Positions 43,874 through 54,516 of a stretch of DNA of 64,000 nucleotides are shown here, piece by piece. The notes under the pieces are model-generated. The model saw only the letters and a list, made by a program, of their open reading frames with translations. It did no database searches and was not told the DNA's origin. The translations under genes and the position numbers were made by a program. The first letter of the stretch is position 1. The number at the start of each line of letters is the position of its first letter. The DNA lies in assembly GCA_018292915.2 (NCBI GenBank), contig JACVVK020000035.1:2053501-2117500 (forward strand). Reading direction: 5' to 3'. This stretch comes from Batillaria attramentaria (lineage: Eukaryota > Mollusca > Gastropoda > Batillariidae).

Positions 43874-44379
43874 CTTCTTTTTTTTTTTTTTTTTTTTGCT
43901 GCCCCAACTCTTTTGCCAGCTCCAGTGGTGTTCCTCCCAGGTAATGGGTGGAATCCACGGAGGGCTCGGAAGCTGGGGCAATTTTTATTATGCATGATGA
44001 TGGAGATGAGGATGATGGTGAGATGATGCTATGGAGGTCCGTGTGGTTTGGGACTGCGGGACAGGGCCGCATTCCTCGCTTCCTGTCATAAATATCCCGG
44101 CATTAACCAGGCCCGGGAACTACGGCACCTGCGGTGCCGGCCGTGTAATCATCCACGTCATAGACGTGTCATACCAAGGGAAGCACCCCCAAAGGCGCAC
44201 CCGTGAAGTGGGTGAATCTCAGCTGTATGGTTACAGCCTCCCCATTGGGCCCATAGCACACCCGCTCTGGGTAGGAGCCGACCTAGGTAGGAAAAATCCC
44301 GCTTGCCTCGGCTGGGACTCGAACCCGGGTCTCCCGGCCCATGGTCCGAAGTGCTAACCACTACACTACGGGGGCCGGT
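43874..44379 (-). mobile_element. tRNA-headed SINE, family 3, full length
   Basis: Minus-strand copy with T-run tail at its left end and the tRNA-like head at the right (CCGGCCCCCGTAGTG on the minus strand). A perfect 16-bp target duplication ACTTATAACTTTACTT lies at 43858-43873 and 44380-44395. Confidence 0.94.
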
Positions 44380-44557
44380 ACTTATAACTTTACTTACTCG
44401 GTCTCTGGTTTCGAAGAGTGACGACGCTCGATCTCACACAGCTTGTGAACTGAGAAACACTTGACGACTGTGCTGTGAATCAGTTGTGGTTGCCGAAATG
44501 TATCAGATATACTACATATAGACTGATATACACGGCGGAGCATGCGAAAAACAAATA

Positions 44558-44690
44558 CAGTCGAACACGCTTAAGTCGAATTCGCAGGGGAAATGGATTT
44601 TTGTTCGACGTATCCGAAGTTTGACTTATCCGTGACGACGGATAAGGTCGAATTTCGACTCTAGCTTCGAGTTAAGCGAGTTGCACCTTT
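44558..44690 (+). mobile_element. Remnant of a second Tigger/pogo-like family (left end)
   Basis: TA followed by CAGTCGAACACGCTTAAGTCG and repeated 'TTCGACnTATCCG / GACTTATCCG' motifs, the style of Tigger ends. No matching right end nearby. A similar patch (GACTTATCCG ... ACATAACCGAGTTTTGACTTATCCG) lies at ~61192-61250. Confidence 0.5.
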
Positions 44691-45025
44691 TCACCCCTTG
44701 ATTCGATTTGGAAACTGAAATTTACTTTCCCTGGTCAACATGAACTTACTGCTGCTGCGTTGGTATAGTTCGCCCCCTTGTGTCATTTGCACCTGCTGTA
44801 AATGCACTGCGACCGTCTGAACAACATAGTGATTGCACCATCAGTTACCACAAGGTAACCCCAACCCTAAATCTAACCCTAAATCGATATAAGCAGGCGA
44901 ACTCTACTAAACGAGTGCGGATGTGTTTGAATAGTTTGCCCAGTACGGCCCAGGGGTGCGAACTATACTGAGCCCTACTCAATGTGCTAGGATTTGTTAT
45001 ATTCAATATGCTCGTGTAAGCTGCC

Positions 45026-45258
45026 ATGCCACGTACACAAATCCAAAACTTACAGATAGGACATCTTAATGTTTATCACCTTTGCAACAAAGTCCCTGGC
45101 GTCTCGGTGCTCCTTAATCAACCTACAACTTTTCACATTTTTGGCTTCACAGAAACCCGACTTTCTGACAATATCAGTGATGAAATCATCAGTATCCAAA
45201 ATTACACTATCCTACGACGAGACGCTTCTGTCCCTGGTCACACCGGATTAGCTGTATA
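45026..45258 (+). pseudogene. CR1/L2-type LINE ORF2, 5' part (endonuclease N-terminus)
   Basis: Starts MPRTQIQNLQIGHLNVYHLC; the 'xIGHLNVrxLxnK' opening and GFTETRLSDNISDE (catalytic Glu) are the APE-type endonuclease of CR1/L2 elements. The frame is cut by the pogo-like insertion at 45259. Confidence 0.85.
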
Positions 45259-45744
45259 CAGTGGACGCCGGATATAAGCAACTCGGATATAAGAAAACTC
45301 GGTTATTGCCAACGAATTTTCTTCCCCCGGCCAAACTCTTCTTTATTATGTATTACAAAAACTCGGATACAAGAAACTCGCTTATAAGAAAACTCGGTTT
45401 TAGGAAAGCAAATTTCTTGTCCCGCTTGATACAAAAACTCGGATATAAGAAACCGAAAGTACATTTCCAAGAAAAGTTCACTCATTGTAAGAAACCGAAA
45501 GTACATTTCCAAGAAAATTTCACTCATTCTAAGAAAACAGGTCAGGTCTGACGTCACTTAGGACAGGCACATGATGGCGCATGATTTTCTTTTCTTGAAT
45601 TGGTTCTTTACCATTGTGTTCCGTGCAAAATTGAATGTTGGCAAGAAGAAAAAATACGAGATGCATTTTTGTTGTTCTATTGTTATATGTTGTTTTTATT
45701 ATTATTTTGTTTTTTTGCCTGATTGGGAGCTCAGTCTCTCTCTC

Positions 45745-46538
45745 TGCGCTGCTTCCAGTGTCAGAGGTATGGACACGGACGCTCGAGTTGCAAGCGTGCT
45801 GCTGCATGCTTTAAATGCGGTGCCACTGACCACGAGGGTTCGGCTTGTACGGCCAGCCCCAAGTGCGTCAATTGTGAGGGCAGCCATCCTTCATCATCAA
45901 AGGATTGTCCTCGTTGGAAGGAGGAGTGCGCCATTCAGCGCATTCGAGCGGAGCAAAGGGTTTCTTTCCCCGAAGCCCGTAAGATTGCAGCTGCTGCCTC
46001 AGGAACCTCCCCTTCCACCAGTTCCACCTCGTATGCTTCCGCTGTCAGGGCAAAGCCTCAGATGCGCTCCGTTGAGTGCCAGACGGAGACGCCCTCTTTC
46101 ACATTCCAGGCGAGGCCTTTAGCTCCTCGGAGGACTTCGTCTGGACCTCATGTCACCTCACAGACCATCTCCCAGTCAAGCTCCCAGACCATCTCACGCC
46201 CATCTTCTCAGATGGCTAACACCCCCCCAGCCCATGGTGTCAGGCTGGGATCAGGGCCAGCTGACACCGCCGGTTCCCAGGCCCAAGGCGCGGGGTCTCG
46301 AACCCAGTCCCAGCGCGCCACCCCCTCCCGTCCCCCCCTACCCCCCAAGCCAGCTAAAAACACCAAAAGCAAAAAGCCCTGGGGCCCGCTTTCAGCGAGG
46401 GTCCAGAAGGGGGATCAGGGTGTTCTGTTGACCAACCCCTTTTTAGTCCTAGAGGATATGGAGGTGGTCACAGTTGAGTCCCACCCCCTGCCCCCGTCGC
46501 CCACCAGTTCCCCATCGAAGTCATCAGCCGCGACATAG
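45745..46538 (+). pseudogene. I-type LINE ORF1 (gag-like), 5'-truncated
   Basis: The frame opens in the insertion junction with CFQCQRYGHGRSSC, then CFKCGATDHEGSAC and CVNCEGSHPSSSKDC, three CCHC-like zinc knuckles in a row as in I/Jockey-type ORF1 proteins. A Ser/Pro-rich tail follows, ending EDMEVVTVESHPLPPSPTSS and a stop at 46538. The N-terminal half is missing because the insertion is 5'-truncated. Confidence 0.85.
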
Positions 46539-46577
46539 CCTTTGTTGCTGTGCACGGTTTTCATCTTAATTTTTAAA

Positions 46578-49500
46578 ATGGCTACTTTAGTGCATTGGAA
46601 TTGTCGAGGTTTTCGGGCAAATTTTGAAGAATTAAAGATCTTAGTGAATTCGCTTAAGCCGGGTGTGGTGGCCCTTCAGGAGACCTTTCTTCAGGAATCA
46701 TCCCCCGCATCTTTTACTGGTTTTAAATTTGTCCACCAGGGGTCCTCTTCGGAAAGGCCTCATGGTGGCGTTGGTATTTTAATTCGTAAAGACATCCTAC
46801 ACAGCCCAATTCATCTTAATACCCAGTTGCAAGCCATTGCCGTCCGCATTTCTTTACACAAGTCTGTCACGGTGTGCAGCATTTATCTGCCACCGTCCGA
46901 ACGTATGTCCCCGAGAGACCTTAACTCTCTTATTGACCAGCTTCCCCGCCCCTTTCTTCTGCTTGGGGATTTCAACGGTCATGCTCCACTCTGGGGCAGC
47001 GACCACTCAAACGATAGGGGTCAGATTCTAGAGGATCTCTTTTCCTCGCTTGACCTCTGCGTCTTAAACACTGGCTCTCCTACTTACCTTCATCCAGCAA
47101 CTGGTACTTCTTCAGTCCTCGATCTATCTGTCTGTGATCCTTCCCTCGTCCTGGATTGGTGGTCCACGACGACCTGTGTGGTAGCGACCACTTCCCGGTC
47201 GTCCTGTCGACCGCCAGCAGCGAGGAGGACGCAACAGTGGATCGTTGGAACTTGAGGAAGGCAAACTGGGATATGTTCAGTGCCTCTTGCCAGTCACGTC
47301 TGACCGAGGAGGAGGTAATGTCTTCGGAGGATCCTGCCTCCACTTTCACTAAAATCTTGATTGATGTGGCCAATGATGCCATCCCAAAAACCTCGTCATT
47401 CGCTAAAGGTCCCAAAGTCCCCTGGTTTAATGATGTGTGTAAAAATGCGCAGAAAGATCGCAAGCGTGCACAAAGACGAGCCTTCAGGTGCCCCTCCCAG
47501 GCAAACATCCTCTCTTTCAAAATGTACCGAGCGAAAGCTCGCTTCATTTATAAACAGCAGCGAAGGTTGTCCTGGAAACAGTTTATTTCTAGCCTGTCCT
47601 CCAAGGCGCCTTCGCAGAAAATTTGGAAGGCTATACGTAAAATTAAAGGCAAAGCCGATACCTCCTCTATCTGTCATCTTAGAGTGGGTGATAGGCTTGT
47701 CACCGACAGGAAAGCCGTTGCTGACCTGTTGGCGTCAACCCTGTCGCACAACTCTTCATCCGATCATTATTCTTCCTCTTTCCAGAAACTTAAACAACTG
47801 AAGGAATCTTCCCCTTGTAATTTTAACTCCACAAACTCTGAACCTTACAACTCTCTGTTTAGCTTAGCTGAACTTCAGCAGGCTCTGCAGAAGAGTAACG
47901 ATTCTGCTGCTGGTTTGGACACTGTCCACTATCAGCTCCTAACGCATCTTCCCGAGGAAGCTCTTTCTGTCCTTCTCTCTGTTTTTAATCATATTTGGAC
48001 AACTGGCGCCTTCCCGCCCTCATGGCGTGAGGCGGTGGTGGTTCCTATTCCTAAACCTGGGAGGGATCATTATGATCCGGGCAACTATCGGCCCATCGCC
48101 CTGACTAGCTGTCTCTGTAAGACTATGGAGCGGCTGGTCAATGCTCGTCTTGTGTGGGTTCTTGAATCCGAAGGACTCCTGTCTGACCTGCAGTGCGGGT
48201 TTAGGCAGGGCCGAAGCACCGTTGACCACCTGGTTCGTTTTGAGTCCTTTATACGGGATGGTTTTATTAATAAACAACACACAGTAGCCATCTTCTTCGA
48301 CCTCGAGAAGGCCTATGATACTACATGGAAGTATGGCATATTGTCGGACTTACATGACATGGGCTTCCGGGGTCGGTTACCTATTTTTATTAACAAATTT
48401 TTAACCGGACGATCTATCCGTGTCCGTATTGGCTCCACCTTATCAGACTGTCAGGAGCAGGAGATGGGTGTTCCCCAGGGCAGCATTCTATCCCCTGTTC
48501 TTTTTAGCCTAAAAATTAACAATATAGTTAAAGCAGTAACTAAAGGAACAGATGCTTCTCTATTCGTTGACGACTTCGCCCTTTGTGTCAAGGGCAAGTC
48601 GCTTCGCCGGGTGGAGAGGCATCTGCAGCTTTGTGTAAATAGTGTCAAAAAATGGGTTGCTGATAATGGTTTTAAGTTTTCTCCGTCCAAAACAGTATGC
48701 ATGCACTTCACCAAAATCCATGGGATCTTTCCGGAACCCGATCTTTCTATTGATGGTTCCCCTATTAAAGTTGTCCAGGAAACGAAGTTTCTTGGGCTCA
48801 TTTTTGACCGTAGGCTCACCTTTCTTAACCACATCAAATATTTGCGAGCCTCTTGTATGAAAGCACTGGACGTCCTTCGGGTCGTGGGTCACACCGACTG
48901 GGGTGGTGACCGTACCGTCCTGTTGCGATTATACCGAGCTCTTGTTCGTTCCAAGCTGGATTATGGATGCATTGTTTATAGCTCTGCATCCAAGTCCACT
49001 CTTAAACTTCTTAACACTGTTCATCACGAAGGTCTTCGTATCTGTCTGGGCGCCTTCAGAACGTCCCCAGTCCATAGTTTGTATGCTGAGGCGGGTGAAC
49101 CCTCTCTGGCGCTCCGCCGCACTCGTCTCACGCTCAACTATGTCCTGAAGCTGAAGGCTAACCCGGAAAACCCTGCCCATAACTGTGTTTTTAACCCAAT
49201 CTGTGAGGACCTTTTTGATGTTCATAAAAATGAACCTAAACCCCTGTCCCTCCGCGTCCGACCCCTTTTACAGGAGGCCGGAATAGATATTGACACTGTT
49301 GAGGAAACTCTGTTTCCAACCACCCCTCCCTGGACACTTCCCACCCCTGAGGTCAGGCTGGACCTGACCATCCACAAAAAAAATCAGACCCCAGATACTA
49401 TCTATCTTCATGGGCTGCAGCAGATCCTGGCCGACTTCCCGGGCTTCCGCCGGATCTTTACCGACGGGTCCAAGTCTGAGGATGGTCGTGTTGGGGCTGC

Positions 49501-50251
49501 TGCAGTCATGGACGGTCGTGTTTTTACTAGACGCTTAGCGAACGGTAGTTCTGTGTACAGTGCTGAACTGCGGGCCATTTTACTCGCACTTCGGCACGTA
49601 TACCAGTCTATTGATTGTAATTTTTTAATCTTGTCAGACTCCTTGTCGGCTCTCCAGGCTCTGCATGGCAGAAGATTGGATCACCCGCTTCTGGTGTTGA
49701 TCCATGAACTGCATGCATCCTTGATTGCCGACAACAAGGACATTGTTTTCATTTGGATCCCAGGTCATGTCGGCATTCGAGGAAACAGGTGCGCTGATCG
49801 GGCTGCGAATGCTGCTCGCGATGGCCCTGTGGAGGATGAGCGCATGGCCTGTTCTGATTTTAAACCTTTAGTTTCCGAGTTTGTTCGAAAGGAGTGGCAG
49901 ACCCAATGGGCTGCTCTCCCGGAGAACAAACTGTTCAAAGTTCTTCCAAACATCTGTGATAACCTCCCTCGCTGTCGACCTAATCGGCGCGAGGAGGTAG
50001 TTCTTAGCCGGCTCCACATTGGGCATACCTACATCACCCATTCCCATCTGTTGAAGGGGGAGGATCCCCCTTGGTGTGTCCCATGCCACGAGTCTTTCAC
50101 TGTTGAGCACTTCCTAATTTCATGTACGGATCTCACTGAGATCCGTGCCAAACATTATTGTGCAGATTCACTGAAGGTGCTGTTCAGGGATGTCCCTCCC
50201 GACAGCATCTTCAGTTTCCTGAAAGAGGTCAACCTGTTCTATAAATTATAG
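46578..50251 (+). pseudogene. I-type LINE ORF2: endonuclease - RT - RNase H, one frameshift
   Basis: The ATG at 46578 starts MATLVHWNCRGFRANFEELK, the APE endonuclease, with VALQET, LLLGDFNGHAPLWG and, after a frameshift near 47155, CGSDHFPVV. The second frame is open to 50251 (1031 codons). It holds RT motifs SAAGLDTVHYQLL, NYRPIALTSCLCKTMERLVN, CGFRQGRSTVDHLVRFE, FFDLEKAYDTTW, MGVPQGSILSPVLF and the catalytic FVDD (48563-48574). RNase H follows with IFTDGSKSEDGRVGAA, SAELRAI, LSDSLSAL and WIPGHVGIRGNRCADRAA, then a C-terminal finger CVPCHESFTVEHFLISC. Only one frame break was found, so the insertion is probably fairly recent. Confidence 0.9.
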
Positions 50252-50457
50252 ACTTCAAACATTCAGTCTTTCACTGACCACCCATTTTTTTTTATTTTTT
50301 TTTTAAAGACCCGATAGATTTTTCATATTTATTTACATCTTGTTTTAAAGTGGGAATTTTTATGTTTTGTAGGACCTGGCAGGAAGGGACTTTCATGAGC
50401 CGCGAATTAGCCTTTGTTGCTTGCGCGGCGTTAAGCCCTAAATAACACTAACTAACT

Positions 50458-50495
<38 letters not shown>

Positions 50496-50604
50496 GTCTG
50501 TCTCTGTCTACAGGGCTCGCGTTAAGGAGAATAAAACTATCAGTATTAGACTAACTGTTGATCAATTCCTTTCTTTGACAATATACGTGGTCCATCTTTC
50601 CTCC

Positions 50605-50773
50605 GGGGAGCCGGGGTGGTCGAATGGTAGAGCGTTGGACTTCTAATGCTCGGGTCGTGAGTTAGATCCCGGCTGGGGCCAAATATTTGTGCTGGCTTTT
50701 TCGTCGTTGCCCCGTCTTTGATATCACCCTATGTGGTGGAAAAGGACTTTAACCCCCCAAACACCCACCCACC
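50605..50773 (+). mobile_element. tRNA-headed SINE, family 1
   Basis: GGGGAGCCGGGGTGGTCGAATGGT head, the same body as at 16267, and an ACCC-repeat tail. A 12-bp target duplication CATCTTTCCTCC flanks it (50593-50604, 50774-50785). Copy 1 of the host element shows the empty site (~37489-37497). Confidence 0.93.
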
Positions 50774-51418
50774 CATCTTTCCTCCATCCCCCTTCCCCCC
50801 TCCCAACAGAAAAAAAGCTAATTTGCAGCTTTTTTCAGCCAAATTAGACACGGAAAGCATCGCATATCATACTCTAATGGGACGAGTGTTTTATAGATCA
50901 AAAGTTGATACATAATGCACTTTTAATATATCCTATAAATACAAGGGAATTCTCTCTCTCTCTCTCTCTCTCACTCCCTCTCTCTCTCTCTCTCCTCCTT
51001 AGTTCTTTTTTGTTTGTTTGTTTGGTTGGTTGGTTGGTTTGGTTGTTTTTTTTTTCTTTTTGTTTGTTTTTTCTTACCACATGACCGCCAGCGCTACAGT
51101 TGGGAAGCAAAAACAGTATTTTCATGTTCAAACAAAAAAATCTGACATTGAAGGACACAAGCGCACTGGTGTATATTAACTCTACACATATATATTCTGT
51201 GCAGGTCTTTAAGAGAAACCAGATATTTCTTAATTTAATGCAAAACATACACGAACTGAGAAAAAAGAAATGTTTTAAACCTTTTTTTCTCTGAACTCGG
51301 TTATAAGAAATATTTTTCAAAATATTTTCTTATATCCGACTTTCAGATATAAGAAAACTCGGATATAAGAAACCAAAAAATTCACCCCCCTCGAGTTTCT
51401 TATAACCGGCGTATACTG

Positions 51419-53993
51419 TACATACATGACTCAATTAAACACTGTGTCACCAGGCGAACAGATCTCGAGTCACACAAAGTAGAAAGTTTATGGTTGGAAG
51501 TTAAAACCAACAACTCATCCCCTTCTCTCATCGGTTATATTTATCGTAACCCGGCCGCTACGTTTCCTTGGTATGACGACTTTACGTCAATGCTAGATCA
51601 GGCACATAAACGCAAAGGTGATATCCATATCCTAGGCGACTTTAATATCGATTTGCTAAAGCCTGGGCATGCTGCTTGGAAATCCACTTTAACGTTTTTA
51701 GGATTGAGGCAACTCGTACAGTCACCGACACGTGTTTCATCATCTTCCTCATCCCTTATTGACCACATCTACACCACTAACACTGACGTTGTGAAAAATG
51801 TTCATGTGCCTATTGTTGCCATAAGTGATCACTATCCTGTTTGTTGTTCATTGTCTGTCAAATGTGATAAGCCACCACCAAAACAACACACATCCATCTT
51901 GTACCGATGCTTTAAACATTTCAACGAAGTGTCATTTTTGCATGATTTGTCTACGGCGCCATTTGATGATGTGTACAAACACAATGATCCTGATGAAGCA
52001 CTAGCATTATGGTACAGGCTGTTCCTTGGTGTCCTTGACACACACGCCCCACAACGTACTAAGCGGGTAAAACACCCCCGAATGCCACCATGGCTTACAG
52101 AGGACATTAAACATGCTATGAAGGTCCGAGATAATTTGAAACGAGAAAAGAATTTCCAAGAATTCAAGAAACAAAGAAATTACGTAAAATCACTTGTTAG
52201 AAAGGCCCAGAGATTGGAAGCCGAAAAGGTAATTGCTGAGGGCAAAGACTCTCGCACAATATGGCAGGCTATTAACATGATTACAAAAGGTAAAAAATCT
52301 CAGTCTCCCACGATCCCCCATACTCTCACGGCCAATTTTTTTAACAGTCATTTCCTAAATATAGCACATACTTTAGCCCAGGAAAATGATAGCGACACCG
52401 AAAATTATGTCTGTTCAGAACAACTTAAACTACATTGCAACACGTCTACATGTAAACCATTTACCATACCATTAATGACTGTGCTAGATGTTGGTAAGTC
52501 AATATCCAACATGGCAAACAAGAAATCGTGTGGTTTGGATGGCATCAGTAGCAAAATACTAAAAACGTCCCTGCCATATATAATTGAGTCATTGACATTT
52601 ATCCATAATCTCCCTATTCAAAATAATGTATTTCCAGCGGCCCTTAAAAACGCTAAAGTTGTCCCGATACCAAAAAACAAAAATCTAAGCGATGTAAATG
52701 AATATCGTCTAATATCTATACTATCAGTTCTCTCAAAACCCCTAGAAAGACACATTCACACACATCTGCTCACATTCCTCGAAGAAAATAAACTTCTGTG
52801 CGCATTTCAGTCAGGTTTCCGTCCAGGCCATTTGTGCCAGACTGCTCTCACTCACATCATAGATAAGTGGCTTAGTGGTATAAATAAGTCAAAGCTATCT
52901 GGAGCAATATTTCTTGACCTCAAGAAAGCGTTTGATTTGGTAAATCACAGCATTCTGTTGAAAAAACTGCGATTATACAACATTGGGTCAGGCGCATTAT
53001 CATTCTTCTCATCCTTCCTCTTACACAGGAAACAGAGAGTCTTTTTAAATGGCAAATTCTCATCCGAAGGGATTGTTAAGTATGGGGTACCTCAGGGCTC
53101 CATCTTGGGGCCTCTTTTATTTTGTCTTTATATTAATGACCTTCCCTTTTGTTTATCTAGTCCCAACGTGTCCTGCGAGTTATTTGCAGATGACACAACA
53201 CTACACACATCCGACAAAAAAGAGGCAACAATAAACAAAACACTCCAGCAGAGCCTCGATGAAGTATCTGAATGGTGTACCCAAAATCATATGATAATCA
53301 GCGTCCCCAAAACAAAGAGCATGCTAATAACTACCCGCCAAAGGCACCAGCGGAAGCCTCTACCTCTCACACTATCTCTCGGCTCAGAGCCCATACACCA
53401 AGTGTCAACGCATCGCCTTTTGGCGTTACAGTGGACGATCAATTGAAGTGGGAGCCGCACCTAGAAAAACTTAGTAAAACCCTGTCTAAAAATCTTTTCT
53501 CTTAAGTAAACTTAACCGCATAGTTAGCCACGACAGTTGCAAAATGTTCTTTCACGCACATATAAAAAGTCATATAGATTACGCCTCCAACCTCTGGGAC
53601 AAATGTGGTGATATTCACTTGAAAAAGATCAATTCTCTCTATAAACGTGGTATAAAGCTTTTACATCCTGGGCCCTTACCCACAGAAGAAAAACTTAAAG
53701 CGCTCGAACTCCTCCCCCTTACCAAGCATCTTGAGTTCAACCGATGTGTTTTCATGCACAAGATAGTCCACTGTAAGGCTCCTCCATATCTGACCAAGTT
53801 CTTTCAACCAAGTCAGCGACACAACGCAAGAAATGGCCTGTTCCAATTACCATTACCTAGATTGGACATTTTTAAAACAAGCCTCTCATTCTCTGGGTCA
53901 CTTTCATGGAACCAGTTGCCAGCATACTTAAAATGTACCCCGAAGCTTCATTCATTTAAAACTCAACTTCTCAGATACTTACGTCAGTCATAG
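51419..53993 (+). pseudogene. CR1/L2-type LINE ORF2, 3' part (endonuclease end and RT)
   Basis: Continues the endonuclease (DIHILGDFNIDLLKPG, SSLIDHIYTTN, ISDHYPVCC), a linker, and RT: KKSCGLDGISSKIL, AKVVPIPKN, SGFRPGHLCQTALTHIID, IFLDLKKAFDLVNHSIL, YGVPQGSILGPLLFCLYIND and the catalytic FADD (near 53190). A frame break near 53410 and another near 53500 separate GVTVDDQLKWEPH and the C-terminal HIDYASNLWDKCG ... WNQLPAYLK. The stop is at 53993. No RNase H. Confidence 0.88.
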
Positions 53994-54516
53994 GTCCACG
54001 AACAATATCCGAACCATGCTAAACTACTCGTTATCAGATGGCACTATGACATGTTACCTTTTTACAAGTTATGTCGTACACTACAATTTCAAACACCATG
54101 CTATTTACTTCTTCACCTATTTTCCGATGTGTTTCCTTAAAATTTCTTGCGCTTCTTTCTATCTTTGCATGTTTATTTTTATTTTTTCTATTTTCTTATC
54201 AGATTTACTCCTTTTGTGCCTGGTATACTTTTTGTCATGTTAGCCTTTACTTTTTAGTGTTTCTAGATTAGCAGGACAGCTTGTAAGATAGGCAGACCAT
54301 GCCTACAAGTCTTTATCCTGAAATAAACGTTTCAGTCAGTCAGTCAGTCAGCCATGTTATCGAATCTCCGTAGCTATTTTATTCACTTTGAGTTCACTTT
54401 CAGTTCAGAGTATTGGCTTGTGTGACAAACCGCATTTATGGGGTTTTCATTGATAGTGTGTTTGCCGTTTTCATGTGTAGTGTTAGCTGGTGTTTTAGAC
54501 GGGTAGTACTGTACAG

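Larger units (their letters stand above)
45745..50460 (+). mobile_element. I-type non-LTR retrotransposon, nearly intact ORF2
   Basis: ORF1 remnant, ORF2 and a 3' UTR ending GCGGCGTTAAGCCCTAAATAAC with a short CTAA repeat. It is inserted in the CT microsatellite of pogo-like copy 2: the CT run stands on both sides, and copy 1 has it uninterrupted. Confidence 0.88.
45259..51418 (+). mobile_element. Pogo/Tigger-like TIR element, copy 2, carrying a LINE and a SINE
   Basis: Same ends as copy 1 (CAGTGGACGCCGGATATAAG ... CTTATAACCGGCGTATACTG) with TA duplication (45257-58, 51419-20). Element sequence is present at 45259-45744, 50461-50604 and 50774-51418. The gaps are an I-type LINE inserted in its CT-repeat tract and a family 1 SINE. 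Confidence 0.9.
45026..54345 (+). mobile_element. CR1/L2-type non-LTR retrotransposon, interrupted by nested insertions
   Basis: The LINE occupies 45026-45258 and 51419-54345, split by the pogo-like insertion. Joining the two sides at the single TA restores an unbroken endonuclease frame (...GLAVY / IHDSI...). The 3' end is TCCTGAAATAAACGTTTCAG followed by tandem CAGT units. Sequence between ~44700 and 45026 may be its 5' part but cannot be assigned. There is no RNase H, as expected for CR1/L2. Confidence 0.85.
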
